A stretch of 64,000 bases of DNA, from positions 248,001 through 312,000 of the forward strand of contig MU119206.1 in the NCBI GenBank assembly GCA_014904845.1. Direction: 5' to 3'. Position 1 is the first letter of the stretch. Each line of letters starts with the position of its first letter. The notes under the pieces were generated by a model that had not been told where the DNA came from, did no database searches, and saw only the letters and a list, made by a program, of their open reading frames with translations. A program made the position numbers and the translations under genes. Positions 10,636 to 22,827 of this stretch are shown here, piece by piece. Origin of the DNA: Acephala macrosclerotiorum. Taxonomy: Eukaryota > Ascomycota > Leotiomycetes > Helotiales > Mollisiaceae.

Positions 10636-11612
10636 ATGAGCACCTGCGAGTTCTGTTGGCTTCAGTTCATGTCGGCAAGATACTTGAAGACTTATAACGA
10701 GTTGCATGTCATTCCCGAAAGCCACGCTGCCATGAATCGGGAGAAGTAACGTCTCGGCTCGTCGAACGAGATCCTACGAAGACATTGAATATAACACGGG
10801 ATCCTACTTCTAGGTGGGGAGTAGCAGTATTAGCGGTTTGCGATCATTATTAAAAGTACTTCCTTAGTGTGGCATGCGAGGAGCAACATGAGGAAAACTG
10901 CCACACCAAATCTGGTCACACTTTTACGAAGAGATGTTCTCGATCTCTTTAAGTGATGAGGGATGGTTCTGGGAGTTGTGATGGAGAAGATCCTTGTCCT
11001 TTCTGTGGCCAGGTATTCACCAGCAAAGAAATGTTACGAAGCTATATCATGAGCCGGTTTTACCATCACCACCTTAAGCACAAATGCATACCCTGCAGGT
11101 GATGTGGAAAAGAGGTCAAGGAAATGTCACAAGCAGGGAATACTACGTCGGACGAGACTGGAAAAGGCCAAGACCAAGCTTCCCAAGTGGGTCCAGGGGC
11201 TTTGAGACCGCTACAGTCTTCCAAGTCATCGGAAAATTCGGAGAAATCGTCAAGCCAAATGTCTCGAGCACATTCAAGAAGTCGAAGCCATTCGAGAAGT
11301 GAGAAGATTCTGGTGTCTCAATGATGTCTCAATTTGAGGTTGAGGAAGAGGAGGGTCATTGGGAGAGCGAAGAGGGGGAAGGAGAGCTTAATCTCGACGA
11401 CGACGACGATGACGATGGAAGCGAGGAGAGTAGTAATGAGGAGGCTGGCGAGGATGTTGGCGAGGAGGTAGCGAGGAGAGTGGCGAAAGGATGGCGAGGA
11501 TGATGGAGATAGTTATGAGGGAGGTGAGAGTGAGAGAATTCATGATCATGAAGACCTCGAATGGCCTCTTTACTTGAAACGGACAGATTATGCACATGAT
11601 GACTCCTGCTAA
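10636..11612 (+). pseudogene. Degraded C2H2 zinc-finger gene with acidic tail
   Basis: ATG 10636 opens MSTCEFCWLQFM with a Cys-x2-Cys pair and later His residues. A second frame from 10956 reads CPFCGQVFTSKEML, a His-rich run (FYHHHLKH), then KCIPCR followed by an in-frame TGA (11100-11102) and CGKEVKEM. Without the stop it continues as a Ser-rich tail (SHSRSRSHSRSEK) to 11324. A shifted frame then gives a Glu/Asp run coded by a GAC repeat near 11396-11413, and another shifted frame ends DYAHDDSC at 11612. The blocks look like one C2H2 zinc-finger protein broken by a stop (probably CGA to TGA) and frameshifts. DNA binding is what the family does; this copy should not work. Confidence 0.5.
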
Positions 11613-12830
11613 ACTTTTGAATGATCCATTCTCTACACAATTGTACGTTGAAGGGTTGTTGGTAAAATCGAGGGTGATACGCGCGTGATATTGTGCGTTT
11701 TAAAAAAGAATGAGTCACTCTATCAGAAAATCGGCCCTTCGGGTAGGTAGAGGGCTCATCATGTAGCAAGCCATCGTGAGAGAATGATTCTTCAATACAC
11801 AACACTAAGATCGCATGAGGATGCAATACTATTTTGCAAAGTTTGATCACCAAATTTGGAGCGTTTGACTCACCACCACACTGTTCTACAACTCTCAGGG
11901 CACTTTCATTGTCACAACTACGACAACAGCAATTGTCCCAAATTGTTCAACTCTCAGGCGTGAACCTTCAAGACTTGCGGAGGATTTTCGAACAACGCGA
12001 AGGAGAGGCAAATCCAAGGTTGAAATATTTACGTACAGTACTAAGCCAAGCTTCGATGTTTCCGTGCAACAGCAAGAGAACTTTGTCTTTGCGGAAAGGA
12101 AAAGGGCATTCGCATGAAGAAAAAACATGCCAATAAATTGTAGAGTTGCTCATTTCAAGTCAAGCCATGCTAGGGCGATGTTGCTGACTCTTGTAATCTC
12201 ATGTATCTGGAGAGTTTTTGATGTTGACTGTAACAAACGGAAGGAAGTATCCTCCTTGCTCTTCTTTTTATGTTAGTAGCGCCGTCGTCCTGCAGCCACA
12301 ACCATCACAGAGAAGGATCAAGCCGTGAAACTTCACGTGCATGCCTGTTTTAACGTAACGTAACAATCCAGTTAAGGGTCAAAAATCGCATGAGGGCGAA
12401 GGTTCTCGATAACGCACCAATCAAGAATTCTGGCCATCGCACAAGTTGATAGCGTTCAACATCGGCTTGCTAAATTCGGTCAAGTTTGCTATCAAGAGCT
12501 TACCCTAGACGTCAATTTGGGTCGTCGCCGTGTTCTAGCGTGCTAAGCTTTGATGAGCCTATCGCGTCCATTTGCATTGGGGCTGAAGATCTTCCATAGG
12601 CTGGCGATGATTTGCGTACCTTAATGCTAGAATTTACGCACGAAACGACAGCATGATGAAATGGGACGAAACTGCGGAGAACGGCTGAGATTGAGGCTTC
12701 TAAGACGCAAAGATGGAGGCGGCAATGTCAACGCAGGGTCGTGAACCCCTCCTCGGCCCCGATACAACTTGATAAATCTCATGAGCCTTGCTATTGGAAT
12801 AATTGAAGCACCATAACATTTGTCGTTGGT
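11613..12830. other. Gene-poor stretch before the glycosidase
   Basis: An open frame at 11834-12136 with a Gln/Leu-rich middle may be part of the decayed region, but I cannot support it as a gene. The last few hundred bases should hold the promoter of the next gene. Confidence 0.4.
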
Positions 12831-13873
12831 ATGGCACCTTACCTTTCCAAAAGGTATGCCCTTGCAATAGAGGGATCACGACCTTGCTAATGCTTCATAG
12901 GACAGCATTGCTTCCATATTTTCTCTCCGCAAGCCTGCTCTTTGCTGGCACGGCTTTGGCTTCTCCTTTTCCTCAAAGCAGAGCAACCAATATCAACCCG
13001 ATTATCGATATCAACTTCCCGGACCCTGCTGTGGTGCAAGATACTGATGGGACTTGGTATGCTTTTGCTACAGACGCCAATGGCAAGAACGTTGAGTCCG
13101 CCAGTGCTCCGTCTGTCTCTGGGCCCTGGACCGTCCTCGGCAACGACCTCCTGTCAACTGTTGGCGCATGGTCGAATGGTGCGAACGTTTGGGCTCCGGA
13201 TGTTCGAATGATCAGGTCATCTTACGTCCTGTATTATACAGCAACAGATGCTGCTTCCACAAACCAACATTGTGTGGGTACCGCGACTTCGAACACCATC
13301 TTGGGGCCGTACACACCGCGATCTGGAATGATCGCTTGCAACGTAACTGCTGGTGGAGCAATCGACCCCAGTGGATTCACGGATGCCGACGGCACCCATT
13401 ATGTTGTGTACAAGATTGATGGCAACAGCGTTGGCCACGGAGGAGTCTGTGGGAATACGGTCGACCCTATCGTCCCAACTCCACTCATGCTTCAACAACT
13501 CGAAGCCGACGGCGTAACTCCATTCGGCGATCCCATCGAATTACTCGACCGAGGTGATGCAGACGGACCTTTGATCGAGGCGCCAAACTTGACCTTGGTC
13601 AATAGCGTCTACATCCTGTTCTTCAGCAGTAACTGCTACTCGACACCACAGCACGATATCAGCTATGCAACTGCTTCTTCGGTCAAGGGGCCATTCACCA
13701 AGAGTTCGGCGCCATTGGCGGTTACTGGTAACCCGTTCAACTTGACTGCTCCTGGAGGGGCGACGGCTACCCCAGATAGCAAGAATATGGTGTTCCACGC
13801 GAACTGTGATGCAGGAAGGCGGATGTACGAGTCAGCGATCACTGTCTCTGGGACAACAGTGTCTTTTTCTTGA
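12831..13873 (+). CDS. Secreted GH43-type glycosidase
   Basis: Two-exon model: 12831-12853 and 12901-13873, 331 residues. The 47-base intron has a gtatgc donor, a tgctaat branch site and a catag acceptor. A single-exon start at 12890 is the alternative; both give a signal peptide (ALLPYFLSASLLFAG). The mature part is one five-bladed beta-propeller of the GH43 type with the three acidic positions in place: Asp49 in FPDPAVVQ (base), Asp163 in AIDPSGF (pKa tuning) and Glu234 in LIEAPNL (acid). WAPDVR is also typical. Family members release arabinose or xylose from plant hemicellulose outside the cell; which sugar this one takes cannot be told. The length fits a single-domain enzyme without a binding module. 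Confidence 0.88.
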
Positions 13874-16406
13874 GTAAGGATAAAACAGGATATCGAGGGG
13901 ATTGATGTATAGTATGACTAATACGGCAAAGATCTGCGGTCGCTTCGTGCTATTTTGTATCATAACGAAATAAGTTCTGTATATATGAGCTGAATTTCGA
14001 GACAAGTGTATCTCATATGGCTAAAGTGATGTCGGAGTATAGAATCGGGCTCATATCCATGTTCCTCCTCGCAGATCTGCAAATCTTCAAATTCTGTAGC
14101 AATGCCAAAGGCATGTAAGAACTCGACGAGAGGTAAGAAGGAGGAGGTGCTCGATCAGATACTGCCCGATACCTACCAAATCGATTCTTGAGAGCAGGAT
14201 AAGGCGTGCTTGCTTGATTTGCTCCTGCCCTTTCGAGTCGCTACGCTTCGAACTCATGTAATCAACCAGCCGATGTGACGGGGATTACATGAGAACATGT
14301 CTCTAAAACTTATCTCAGCGCAGAAATGCATACCAATCGTTCAGTCTCTAAAACTTTCCAGACGCACAGCAGCCCTTCCAGGTCTCGGACGTGTACCTCA
14401 TCGAGAAGGACATCGGAATCCCGCAAGCACCCACGATGTCTAATGCTCAACGGCTATCCCAGCTGCCGAAAAGATTCTCAGCAAAGTGACCTTGAGATAA
14501 GGAGACGCCTGGATCATATGCTCACGCTAACCCCCAAAGAATCCTTGAGCCTCCTGTGAATGGTCAAATATCCCTAAAAACCAACACAAACACCAACACC
14601 GGATGTGTGATCATCTACAGATCCCGAGCGGGTCCCGAGCGGGGAGAACGGGAGCAACAGTATGGTGTGCATAAAATGTCTCATGCTCTAAGGTGTGGTT
14701 GGCAAGTACAATCACACCAATCAGTCTCCCTCCCATTCGGCAAGAAGCTTAACATGGATGAATTGAGGGAATCGATTAAAATGGCGACAGGCCACAAGGC
14801 ATCAACACACACAACTCAGCCCCTGCAGCCATTAGTTTTCAGGCACTCACGCCATTTTAAGGAAACGATATACCCCTCTTGCGGCACCTAATTGAACCTT
14901 TTTGCGACAACCAACCAAGCAATAGACTTAATTGTTTTATAGACTGATAATTGATGCACAATTAATGCGATGCGATTACAGTTTTTAAAATTATAAAAAG
15001 TTGTAAATTGATTGCGTAGCAATTGCATTTTGCATCTATATCGCGACTTTTTCCAAGTCAATTATATAAGCGAGATAAAGCGACGTTCACAGATTTGGGT
15101 GTGCTTGAGTTGATGCCTTGTGGCCTGTCGCCATTTCAATCGATTCAGAATTGAGCATCCAGAACTCGTCACTTGTTGGATACGAACCTCTGTCTCCACA
15201 TATCGGGGTGCCAGCACTATCGAGGCAAGCGCTCGGGAGCTGCCGTCACCTGCATATTGTAATATCGTCACGGGCTGATAAGAAAGGCACGAGTTAGCTT
15301 GTACCTTCTGTTTGTTCTTGTGTTGCCAACGTAACTGCAGATGTTTCTGAAGACGTGCAAAGAGCCGAGGGGAATGGTTCGATATATGCAGGTCACGACA
15401 GGGCAGCATGCAGCCATTGTCACATTTGCCGCGAGCGCGGTTAGAACACCCCTCAAAGAAGTTGTGCATGTTGTGCATATCGTGCTTTAAGCGCACCGTT
15501 TTCGTGATTTATTTATGGTGTACAAAATAGCTACTTCGATTTCTTGTTGTTGGAGGATGAGTTTTCAAGATTTTGAAAAGGGGTTACTGGGAGCTCGTTT
15601 GACCCCCTATTCTTGAGGCTGAAGGGGGTCAGCTCGCGCGCTCTCTGCCTCTCTCTTTGCCACCGTACGAGCTAGGCAAGACTTTGGCGAGCATAAATAC
15701 TTGTGCAAGATTTGTCAATGTATCCAGGGTTCGTGCAAGGATGTCTCTCAGCAGCGTTTGTACAGCATTCTCATTGGCTTCGCTTCTCCACACCCGTCCA
15801 GAGTTTGCACCACTGATGAGCACAGGCCTGAACTCTTCACAATGGTGTGTCTGCTTGCCGGCTAGGCCACAGCTATGCGACCGAGCGCGGTTTAATTGAC
15901 CATGGCCTTCTCATTGGACACATGTTTCTCCCCGTGAGTGAGACTTTAGTATGTATACTCCGGCTGAGTATGCTCTGTCCCGAGTCTCTGGTACCAGCTT
16001 CCTGTTCAACGAATGTGAGTGGTGGAGGCAACTTTCGTTGGCTGGCAGGCCGTGAAAAGGTGTGGAATGGGGGCCAGCTTTGAGAGGCACGACTGTGGAG
16101 TAATGCTGCAGGGATGCAAGTGAGGTGTGTTACACTCTCTATCGATAGTCCGAGATGGACCTGGTTCTATGCGCCCGTATATCATGGATACTTTCCCATT
16201 GCCCAGCGTTCTCTATACCTTCACGTCTTTCTTCAGCCTCTTGCTTTATTTTCGTGCGTGGCTTTGTTGGTTTTCGTTCGAGAGCCAGCCCTACTCATGA
16301 GATCTAGAGAGAGGTTGCGTTTGGAAGATTGTGGTGCAAAGAAGTCGATTCGAAGCTCTGACCTATCAAGATTGTCTCAGCCTCTCGTTTGGTGGCCTCA
16401 GTCAAG
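13874..16406. other. Intergenic, partly AT-rich, no gene seen
   Basis: 2.5 kb without a supportable gene. Positions 14925-15065 are markedly AT-rich, with attg/caat-like repeats, and may be a relic of repeat DNA. Small frames at 15629-15823 (minus) and 15657-15899 (plus) overlap each other and have no recognisable homology. Confidence 0.45.
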
Positions 16407-18194
16407 ATGACCACATCCTTTACTGTGTTTTGTTTGACTGCCTGCTTGTTCACGTCAGTATGGGGTCTTCAGGTCACGCCGAACTCGGCCTGCTCGAGAT
16501 TATGTATGGATGACCCAACTGCAGACGCCTCTGACCCAAATGTCTCCAACACATATGGTCAAGACATTGTCTGTAACGATGCCGACTACAACAGTACTTC
16601 AGTGGGAAAGAAGTTCGAGCAATGCATCACTTGTTTACAGAATAGCACGTCTTCGAGTGGCAGTGAGACTGATCAAGGATGGTTCTTCTGTATGTTCCTT
16701 ATGAACTTCCCTACCTGAGGATTTGTTAACATTCAATGATAGACAACCTTCGATATGCTTTCAACACATGCGTATACGCGGCTACCAATGCTTCGGACCC
16801 TATCTCAACACCATGCTCGACAGATACTGTATGTGCGCCTCTACAAAGTGCTCTTGAACAAGGCATGCAAGATCTGTCGACCATGGGTGGCCAGTATGCA
16901 TACTGCTCTGCCAACAACAATGCTTTCGTTGGATCGAACTTGAGAACTTGTCAATCATGTCTGAGAGAGAACAGCGATGTGTTCTATCTATCGAACTGTA
17001 AGGCTCCCAGAATCAAGCCTCGAACTCCCTTCTAACTATTTGCGAATAGTCCTCGTTGCACTTGACGCAGGTTGTATTCAAGAACCTCCCAATGGAACAG
17101 TTGTTGGGTTAAACAGTACATTGTTCACTAATACTCAAGTCGCTATCGTCGCGCCTACAATTTCCCAAGTGCCTAAGAGTCACAAACCTCTCACAATAGG
17201 TGCAATAATCGGCATTGCAGTCGGAGGAGCAGTAGTGGTCATTATATTACTCGCAATCGGTTTCATCTGCTTCAAAAAGCGCCGCAATGCTCGCCGCCTG
17301 AAAGTACTCCAAAGTCCCTTGGATGAACGATTCGGCGCCCCAGAGATCTCAGCTCCCAACAAAGGGGCATTCTCCTCGCCACAAATATCGCCTTCAGATC
17401 ACGAAGACAGTATCCATATGAATGAGACTCCAAAAGTTCGAAACTTCAGCTTCTCAAGACCAGCACCTCCCCAGCGAGCAGGAGAATGGACTGGAGAATC
17501 TCCAAGAACTACCTCGACAGTCTTCTCCTCTGGCCCATCAGGATACGACGTATCACCTGGCTCATCACCACCGAACTCTGGACGGAGCTCGATACCCGCA
17601 CATCACGCATACATACCACCTGAATACACACCTCCATCTCGAAACTCGACGTCACCTCTCTACAACCCGCCTCTTCACCAGTCAGGAAATGGAATACCTG
17701 CGGCATACCCACAACGCTCAGCATCGACGACAGGATCACCACACAACAACATATCACCAAGCTACACGCACCACTCCTCACCTTCCATATCCTCAATCCG
17801 CACTCGCACCAACACCCCACAACTTGTCTCCGTCGCTCGAAACCCAAGCACAACATCTCGACTAACAACTAACCGTGCCTACGCACCACACAACTCTATC
17901 TCTCCATCCATAATAAACACCATGCCCAACCCAAAACCCAGCCCCGGCTACAATGTTAATGAAAACGGAAACCCAGAAGAGAGTCAAATCTCAGTCTCAC
18001 GACCAATGATAAGAGTAGAAAGTAGATTTGAGAGTGAAGAAGAAGCGAGGAGGACCAGAGAGAGGTTGTATAGGGATGGTCTTGCTGGGAGGACGTTTGT
18101 TCATGGGAAAGAGGAGAGTCCGGCGAACGAGATGGCGAGGCCGGTGAGTGAGAGTGGGAGTGGGAGTGTGGAGCTTTGGCCGGGGAGTTATTGA
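16407..18194 (+). CDS. Cys-rich single-pass membrane protein, paralogue 1
   Basis: Three exons: 16407-16689, 16743-16997 and 17050-18194, 560 residues, with clean GT-AG introns of 53 and 52 bases. The ATG at 16407 is chosen over one at 16389 because MTTSFTVFCLTACL is the signal peptide. The outer part has about a dozen Cys, often paired (CITCL, CQSCL), and the phrase YNLRYAFNTC. A membrane helix at about 229-254 (IGIAVGGAVVVIILLAIGF) is followed by basic residues (KKRRNARR) and a long Ser/Pro/Thr/Asn-rich inner tail. The same layout and key words occur in the gene at 19638-21151, so the two are paralogues. They resemble uncharacterised ascomycete surface proteins; a sensor or adhesion role is plausible but not shown. 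Confidence 0.85.
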
Positions 18195-19637
18195 TGAGAT
18201 AGAAAGAGGAAAGGAGAGAGAGGAGGAAAGAAGGGAGGGAGGAAGGAAAGAAGGAAGAGGAAGGAAGGAAGGGGGGAAGGAAGGAAGGAAGGAAGGGAGG
18301 GAGCGAGCGATGGAGGGGGGTGATGAAGTGGGAAAGACAGCTGAAGAGAGGTAAAGCACACATCAAAGAGGGAGACGCGAGAGATGGAACGGAACGTCAA
18401 CAGCGGATCGGAAATACGATACGGGGGGAGGTAAATTTATGATATTGCGATTCTGAGAAAGGCGTTAGGCGCAAGCCGTGGAGTTCGGGGCGTTTTGGGG
18501 ATGGATGGATTGAAAGTGAGAGGTTGGGCTTCACTTCTCACCGTTCTTTTTGAATGCGGCTACGGCATGCAGTATACCTACCTACCTACCTACCTTCTTC
18601 TAAATATATTGTTCCACGTACGGAGAACGGCACCAAAAGTCCTGCGACTATAGCGTTTGACCACTGTAAGGCGCTGCATTTCAGTGATCAAGCACGACTA
18701 CACTCCCTAGAAATCCCTATAACCACAGGCCACGACGCTGAAAGATCCCGGCATCGCATCTCCACCATTTTGGGCCTTCTCCCCCGTAGCACTAAGGTGC
18801 AATCACTAAAGAAGCCTATGCATGATCATTTTTGAGCGCCGAGCTCCGAAGTTGCCTTCCCAGCGGCGGCACAGCGATCGACAGCCTGGAAGGCCTGTAG
18901 TTGCAGGACTTTCGGCAGCATTCTCCGTACCGTCTGGACTTCCCCCAGGGACTTTCCTTAGCTAAGTGACTACAGATTAATAATAAGACATACGAGTACA
19001 AGTTTCTAGGTGAGTATTGATCCAGTAAGTCATGATCGAAGGAAGGTAAGGTTGAGTCTGAAAGTCAATTTGAAATGAGAGTGATATCAACGTTGATCTT
19101 TCGTATGTACTATAGCTAAAGCTAGTAATTAAAGATCTGCATGTGGGTATAAGAAAAGTCATCATCCAGAAACACCAACACCAACATCATTTCCCCGCCC
19201 TATGCTATCCCTTGAAGTCCAAACCCGGTCGGTTCGTCACCGATATCTCGAGTATCAAAAACGTGCACAAGTAAATACAACATAGCGCAAGTGCCGAGGA
19301 ACAGCGAAATCCTGCGCCGCATTCTCGCATATACAATTCATCCAAGCGCCACCACATCATGCCGTGCATGCATGACCGCTGTGCCTCCATACCCCTGACC
19401 GAAGCCAACCACCCATAAACCAACCAGGCAGATTTCGACCTCTCAGTTTTCAAACCCTAGCAGCCGAGTTGCATACTCAACCGGGATGGTCACATACCAA
19501 CAAAACCAACATCTCGGGAGAATGCGCGATACCGCTTGCATGTTCCCTATCTAGAAGGAAACCTTACTTTTCGGCCCGTAAAGATCAGAAGCATAGAATT
19601 GAGGCTAGCCTCGTAAACTCTCACACAATCCGACCAC
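18195..19637. other. Intergenic between convergent paralogues
   Basis: Begins with the purine repeat listed separately; positions 18577-18594 are a short (CCTA) repeat. No gene was found in the rest. Confidence 0.5.
18201..18303 (+). repeat. Uninterrupted 103-base purine tract (GGAA-type)
   Basis: Just past the stop of the Cys-rich protein gene, every base from 18201 to 18303 is A or G, mostly GGAA/GAAA/GGGA units. It produces long spurious Lys/Glu/Gly/Arg frames on plus and Ser/Pro/Leu/Phe frames on minus. Confidence 0.95.
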
Positions 19638-21151
19638 TCACAACGCATGTCCCTTCCTAGCATCATCTTCCGTCAGTCCACCAGTATGCGACTGCGATTG
19701 CGATTGCGAACTCTGTCGACTCGGCGATCCCTGGCTTGGTAATTCCTGACCTCTCCCTTTCCCCGGATGACTGAGAATCGGTGCTTGAGGCGCCGTCCAA
19801 CTTTCTCTTGCCATGGGACTTATGCCGAAACTTGCGGGATCTTTCTTATCGTTCGGGAATTGGTGTTCTGGTTCTGCTCCTGCGCCAACGGCACCCATCT
19901 CGATCCGTTCTCCTTCGTCTTCTGGTTCGACCTTTTTATCTTTTGGCCATTGGTCGACTTTCTTTGCTCCGGGAGCATCGGTTGCACTCACGGGTGAGGC
20001 ATAGGTGCTTGAGTAGGGACTGAAGTATGCTGGTTCAAATCCTCCTCTGTGAGTATCGGGACTCAGTCCTGGATGGGCTGATACAGGAGAGTCGTCGCTG
20101 ATAACTTGACCCCAAGCATTTGTAAATAGAGGCTTCTGACTCTGTGGGGAGTCAAAGAATGGGCCTTGCGAAACGGCTTCGTGAGGTGAGGAATGATGCA
20201 TGCTTCCGTGATGTGCTTGCCATTCGTAGCCTGAGGCTCTTGCTTTTTCAGCGAGGATGCGGCGGCGGCGTCGTTTCCCAGTCCAGACAATACAGAATCC
20301 TGTAATGGCGAGAAAGACGACGATTGCTGCTACTGCTACGCCGATTTTGGCGCCTAGGGTGAAGCCTCCTTTTGAAGGGGTGTAGGTGGAGATGGGAGTT
20401 GAGGTGGGGTTTGTGACGTTGACTGTATTGGACGAGAAGACGTTGCCGACAATATCCAGACGTGAGCCTAGTGTGGGCTGTTCGACGCATGCTCCTGCTA
20501 AGACTGTGACGACTGTTGGCGTGTTAGTTTACGTTTGCAGAAGAGCCGGAGAATATCGACTATATAGGGGAAGGGGTAGGTACAATTTGCAAGGTAGTCC
20601 TCGTTGCCCATTTCTTGAAGACATGATGAACATTTCGGTATCGAGACGCTGTTCATCAATGGACAATATGAGTATGAAGATGCATTGGGATTGAGGGAAT
20701 CATATTCGAAAGCACTTTCTAGGGGTCCGCATGAGAAACTACGAACAAGATATTGTCAGCATATGCTCTCGAGCCTCGTAAAAGATTGCGAAATTACAAC
20801 ATACCTTGTTAAACATGGAGTATTAGCCGTATTCGAGTTGTTGTTGGCTCCAAATAAGCACCATGACAGTGCGAATCTTAGGTTGTATATTGCCCAATGT
20901 AAATCTGACAGCCCGCTTACAGAATCGTAATATGTGCTGTTGAGCTCACAAGCTATGCAAGCCTTGAACGTGGGTCCATATGTCGAAGAGGCATATCCAG
21001 CATCGGTACATGTCATCTCTTGACCGGAAGTGCTGTCGAGCTGGTTCCCACACGTATCGGCGCATTGTGGTGATGTGGGGACCACGAGGAGGCCTTGTGC
21101 GACTGAGGAGAAGGCGAGGGCAGCCGGAATCGAGATTGAGAGGGACAACAT
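19638..21151 (-). CDS. Cys-rich single-pass membrane protein, paralogue 2
   Basis: Minus strand, exons 21151-20805, 20738-20584 and 20512-19638, 458 residues, all GT-AG and in phase. A signal peptide (MLSLSISIPAALAFSSVAQG) leads into an outer domain with paired Cys (CIACEL, CSSCL) and YNLRFALSWC, matching YNLRYAFNTC in the gene at 16407-18194. Both genes share exon number and intron positions within the outer domain. The membrane helix at about 218-242 (VAVAAIVVFLAITGF) is followed by KRRRRR, and the inner tail is rich in Ser, Pro, Gly and Gln. The two copies point at each other across 1.4 kb, as an inverted duplication would leave them. Function is unknown. Confidence 0.85.
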
Positions 21152-22827
21152 TTTGTGGCTGTGTTGATGGGATGGGATGCGAACGAGTGATGCTTTAATG
21201 CTCTGAGTCTAATGCCCGCCGATAAGCTCTACATGAGCTCCAAGTACACCGTCCTCAAGCGGGGTTCTGGATTGTATGCCGCCTGCCGAGCGCAGACCGG
21301 ACAAACTCGACTTATATATCGCAGTCGAGGCTGCTGTCGTTGTGTTGCAGGTGTTGATAATGGACGAACTTGAACCCCGAAGAACTGGGTGAGAACGCCA
21401 CTGTACATATAGCCAGCTCCGTGGTCTCACCTGCACCATAGCATCCAACAGGTAATGGTGGTGAAAATTGGCGAATCGTTACGATCCGCAGCTCGTTCCT
21501 GCCATGGACCCTTGTAACGTGTCACAATCACCACAGCTTGCAGGGCAGTCTACAGGCCTTGATCGCCCTGAAGAGTCTAGTTGGGTCGCTGCAAGGGCCG
21601 TGCGGTGCACTGATTGGCGATCACAATGCTTAGTATCGAGTGTGGCAACCTCTCCACACTCCCTCAACGATCCCTGAACGAATCAAGCCGTTGTTGTGAT
21701 TCGTGAACCTGGGGATGTGCCGTCAGGTGCATAATGGGGGCCATGATTGGGGTTTAGTTCCACTGCGGACACTCCTTTCGAGTCCTTTGAATGGTTCAAG
21801 ACTCCAATACGAATGCAAAGTGATGTGATAAGAGTACACCTAACTATAAGAATTAGATTAATCTAAATCGTCAATGGCTTGAATGTGACAATCACCGCAG
21901 TCAATTAACCAACCACAACCTAGTTCCTCATGTGCAGAATGGGATCTGAATGGGTGAGACGGATGATCGCGAATCGGCAGTGATAGTTTGCTGCGCCGCC
22001 GGCACTGTGATTCCAACATTGATGTTGTGATGAAGAACTTCATAGGCCCGGTGCGGGCCGTGGGGCGAGATGTTAGCGCGGCCATTTGAGTGGCCCATTT
22101 CTGCATCGATGAAGATGCGATGATTGTTTCGCTTGCCCTAAAGTGTGGTCCCTTTCTTGTACGCGAAGCCATGCCCCCTTAACCGAGGCGATACCCAAGA
22201 TCTTCGGGCCTCAAAACGGGCCCAGGGCGCTTGGGGAAGCTCGTGGCTTCATAGAATCTTCCTTTCCTCTGCCCTTGAGTGTTCAAAACCCAACATCAGT
22301 GTGCCGATGTAGCGTGTAGAAGGAGGCGACCAATCACAGCCCTCCTCAATCCTCGGCGCTTAACCTGTCGACGTGCAACAAAGACGTTGCTTTCGTGCTG
22401 CATGAGCAAGAGAAAGAGAGGGAAGAGAAAAGAGAAAATTTTCTTCAATGTTATTCTGCCACAACGGGAAAAGGTGACGCCATCTTTCCGAGTCTGTGGT
22501 ATGATTTTCCGAGGTCGCACCACTCTTTAAGCGCCGACGAACATCTCCAACTTCTATCATAATATATCGACGCCAACCAAAGACAAGACAATTGTGGAGA
22601 TGTTTTGAAATGGTTCGAACTTGTATATACGCCTTACCAACTGACAACGCGGAGCTATGACCACAGTTCTCCTGAAACAGTAATGGAATCGTTAACCTCA
22701 AACACATAATGACACCGTACACACAAATTTGCCGCTCTCATTGAACGTTGCAGGCTATGCTCTCAATCCTTGCTTCATGTATGTTCTCTGCTTCTCCACT
22801 TGGATGTCTGGGATTGGTTCGCGACCA
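21152..22827. other. Intergenic, no gene seen
   Basis: Upstream of paralogue 2 and downstream of the AA9 relic. A 104-residue minus-strand frame at 21858-22172 has no motif I know and no intron logic. Confidence 0.45.

Noticed and set aside
14925..15065. AT-rich stretch as a transposon end or centromere piece
   Set aside because: No terminal repeats, target duplication or coding relic seen.
17422..17865. 147-codon plus frame and a 119-codon minus frame inside the Cys-rich protein gene
   Set aside because: Shadows of the Ser/Pro-rich tail; His/Thr/Arg-rich composition is the out-of-frame reading of that low-complexity stretch.
17956..18400. Several Ser/Pro/Phe/Leu-rich minus frames and a Glu/Gly/Arg plus frame
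   Set aside because: Produced by the purine tract at 18201-18303; no start or intron logic.
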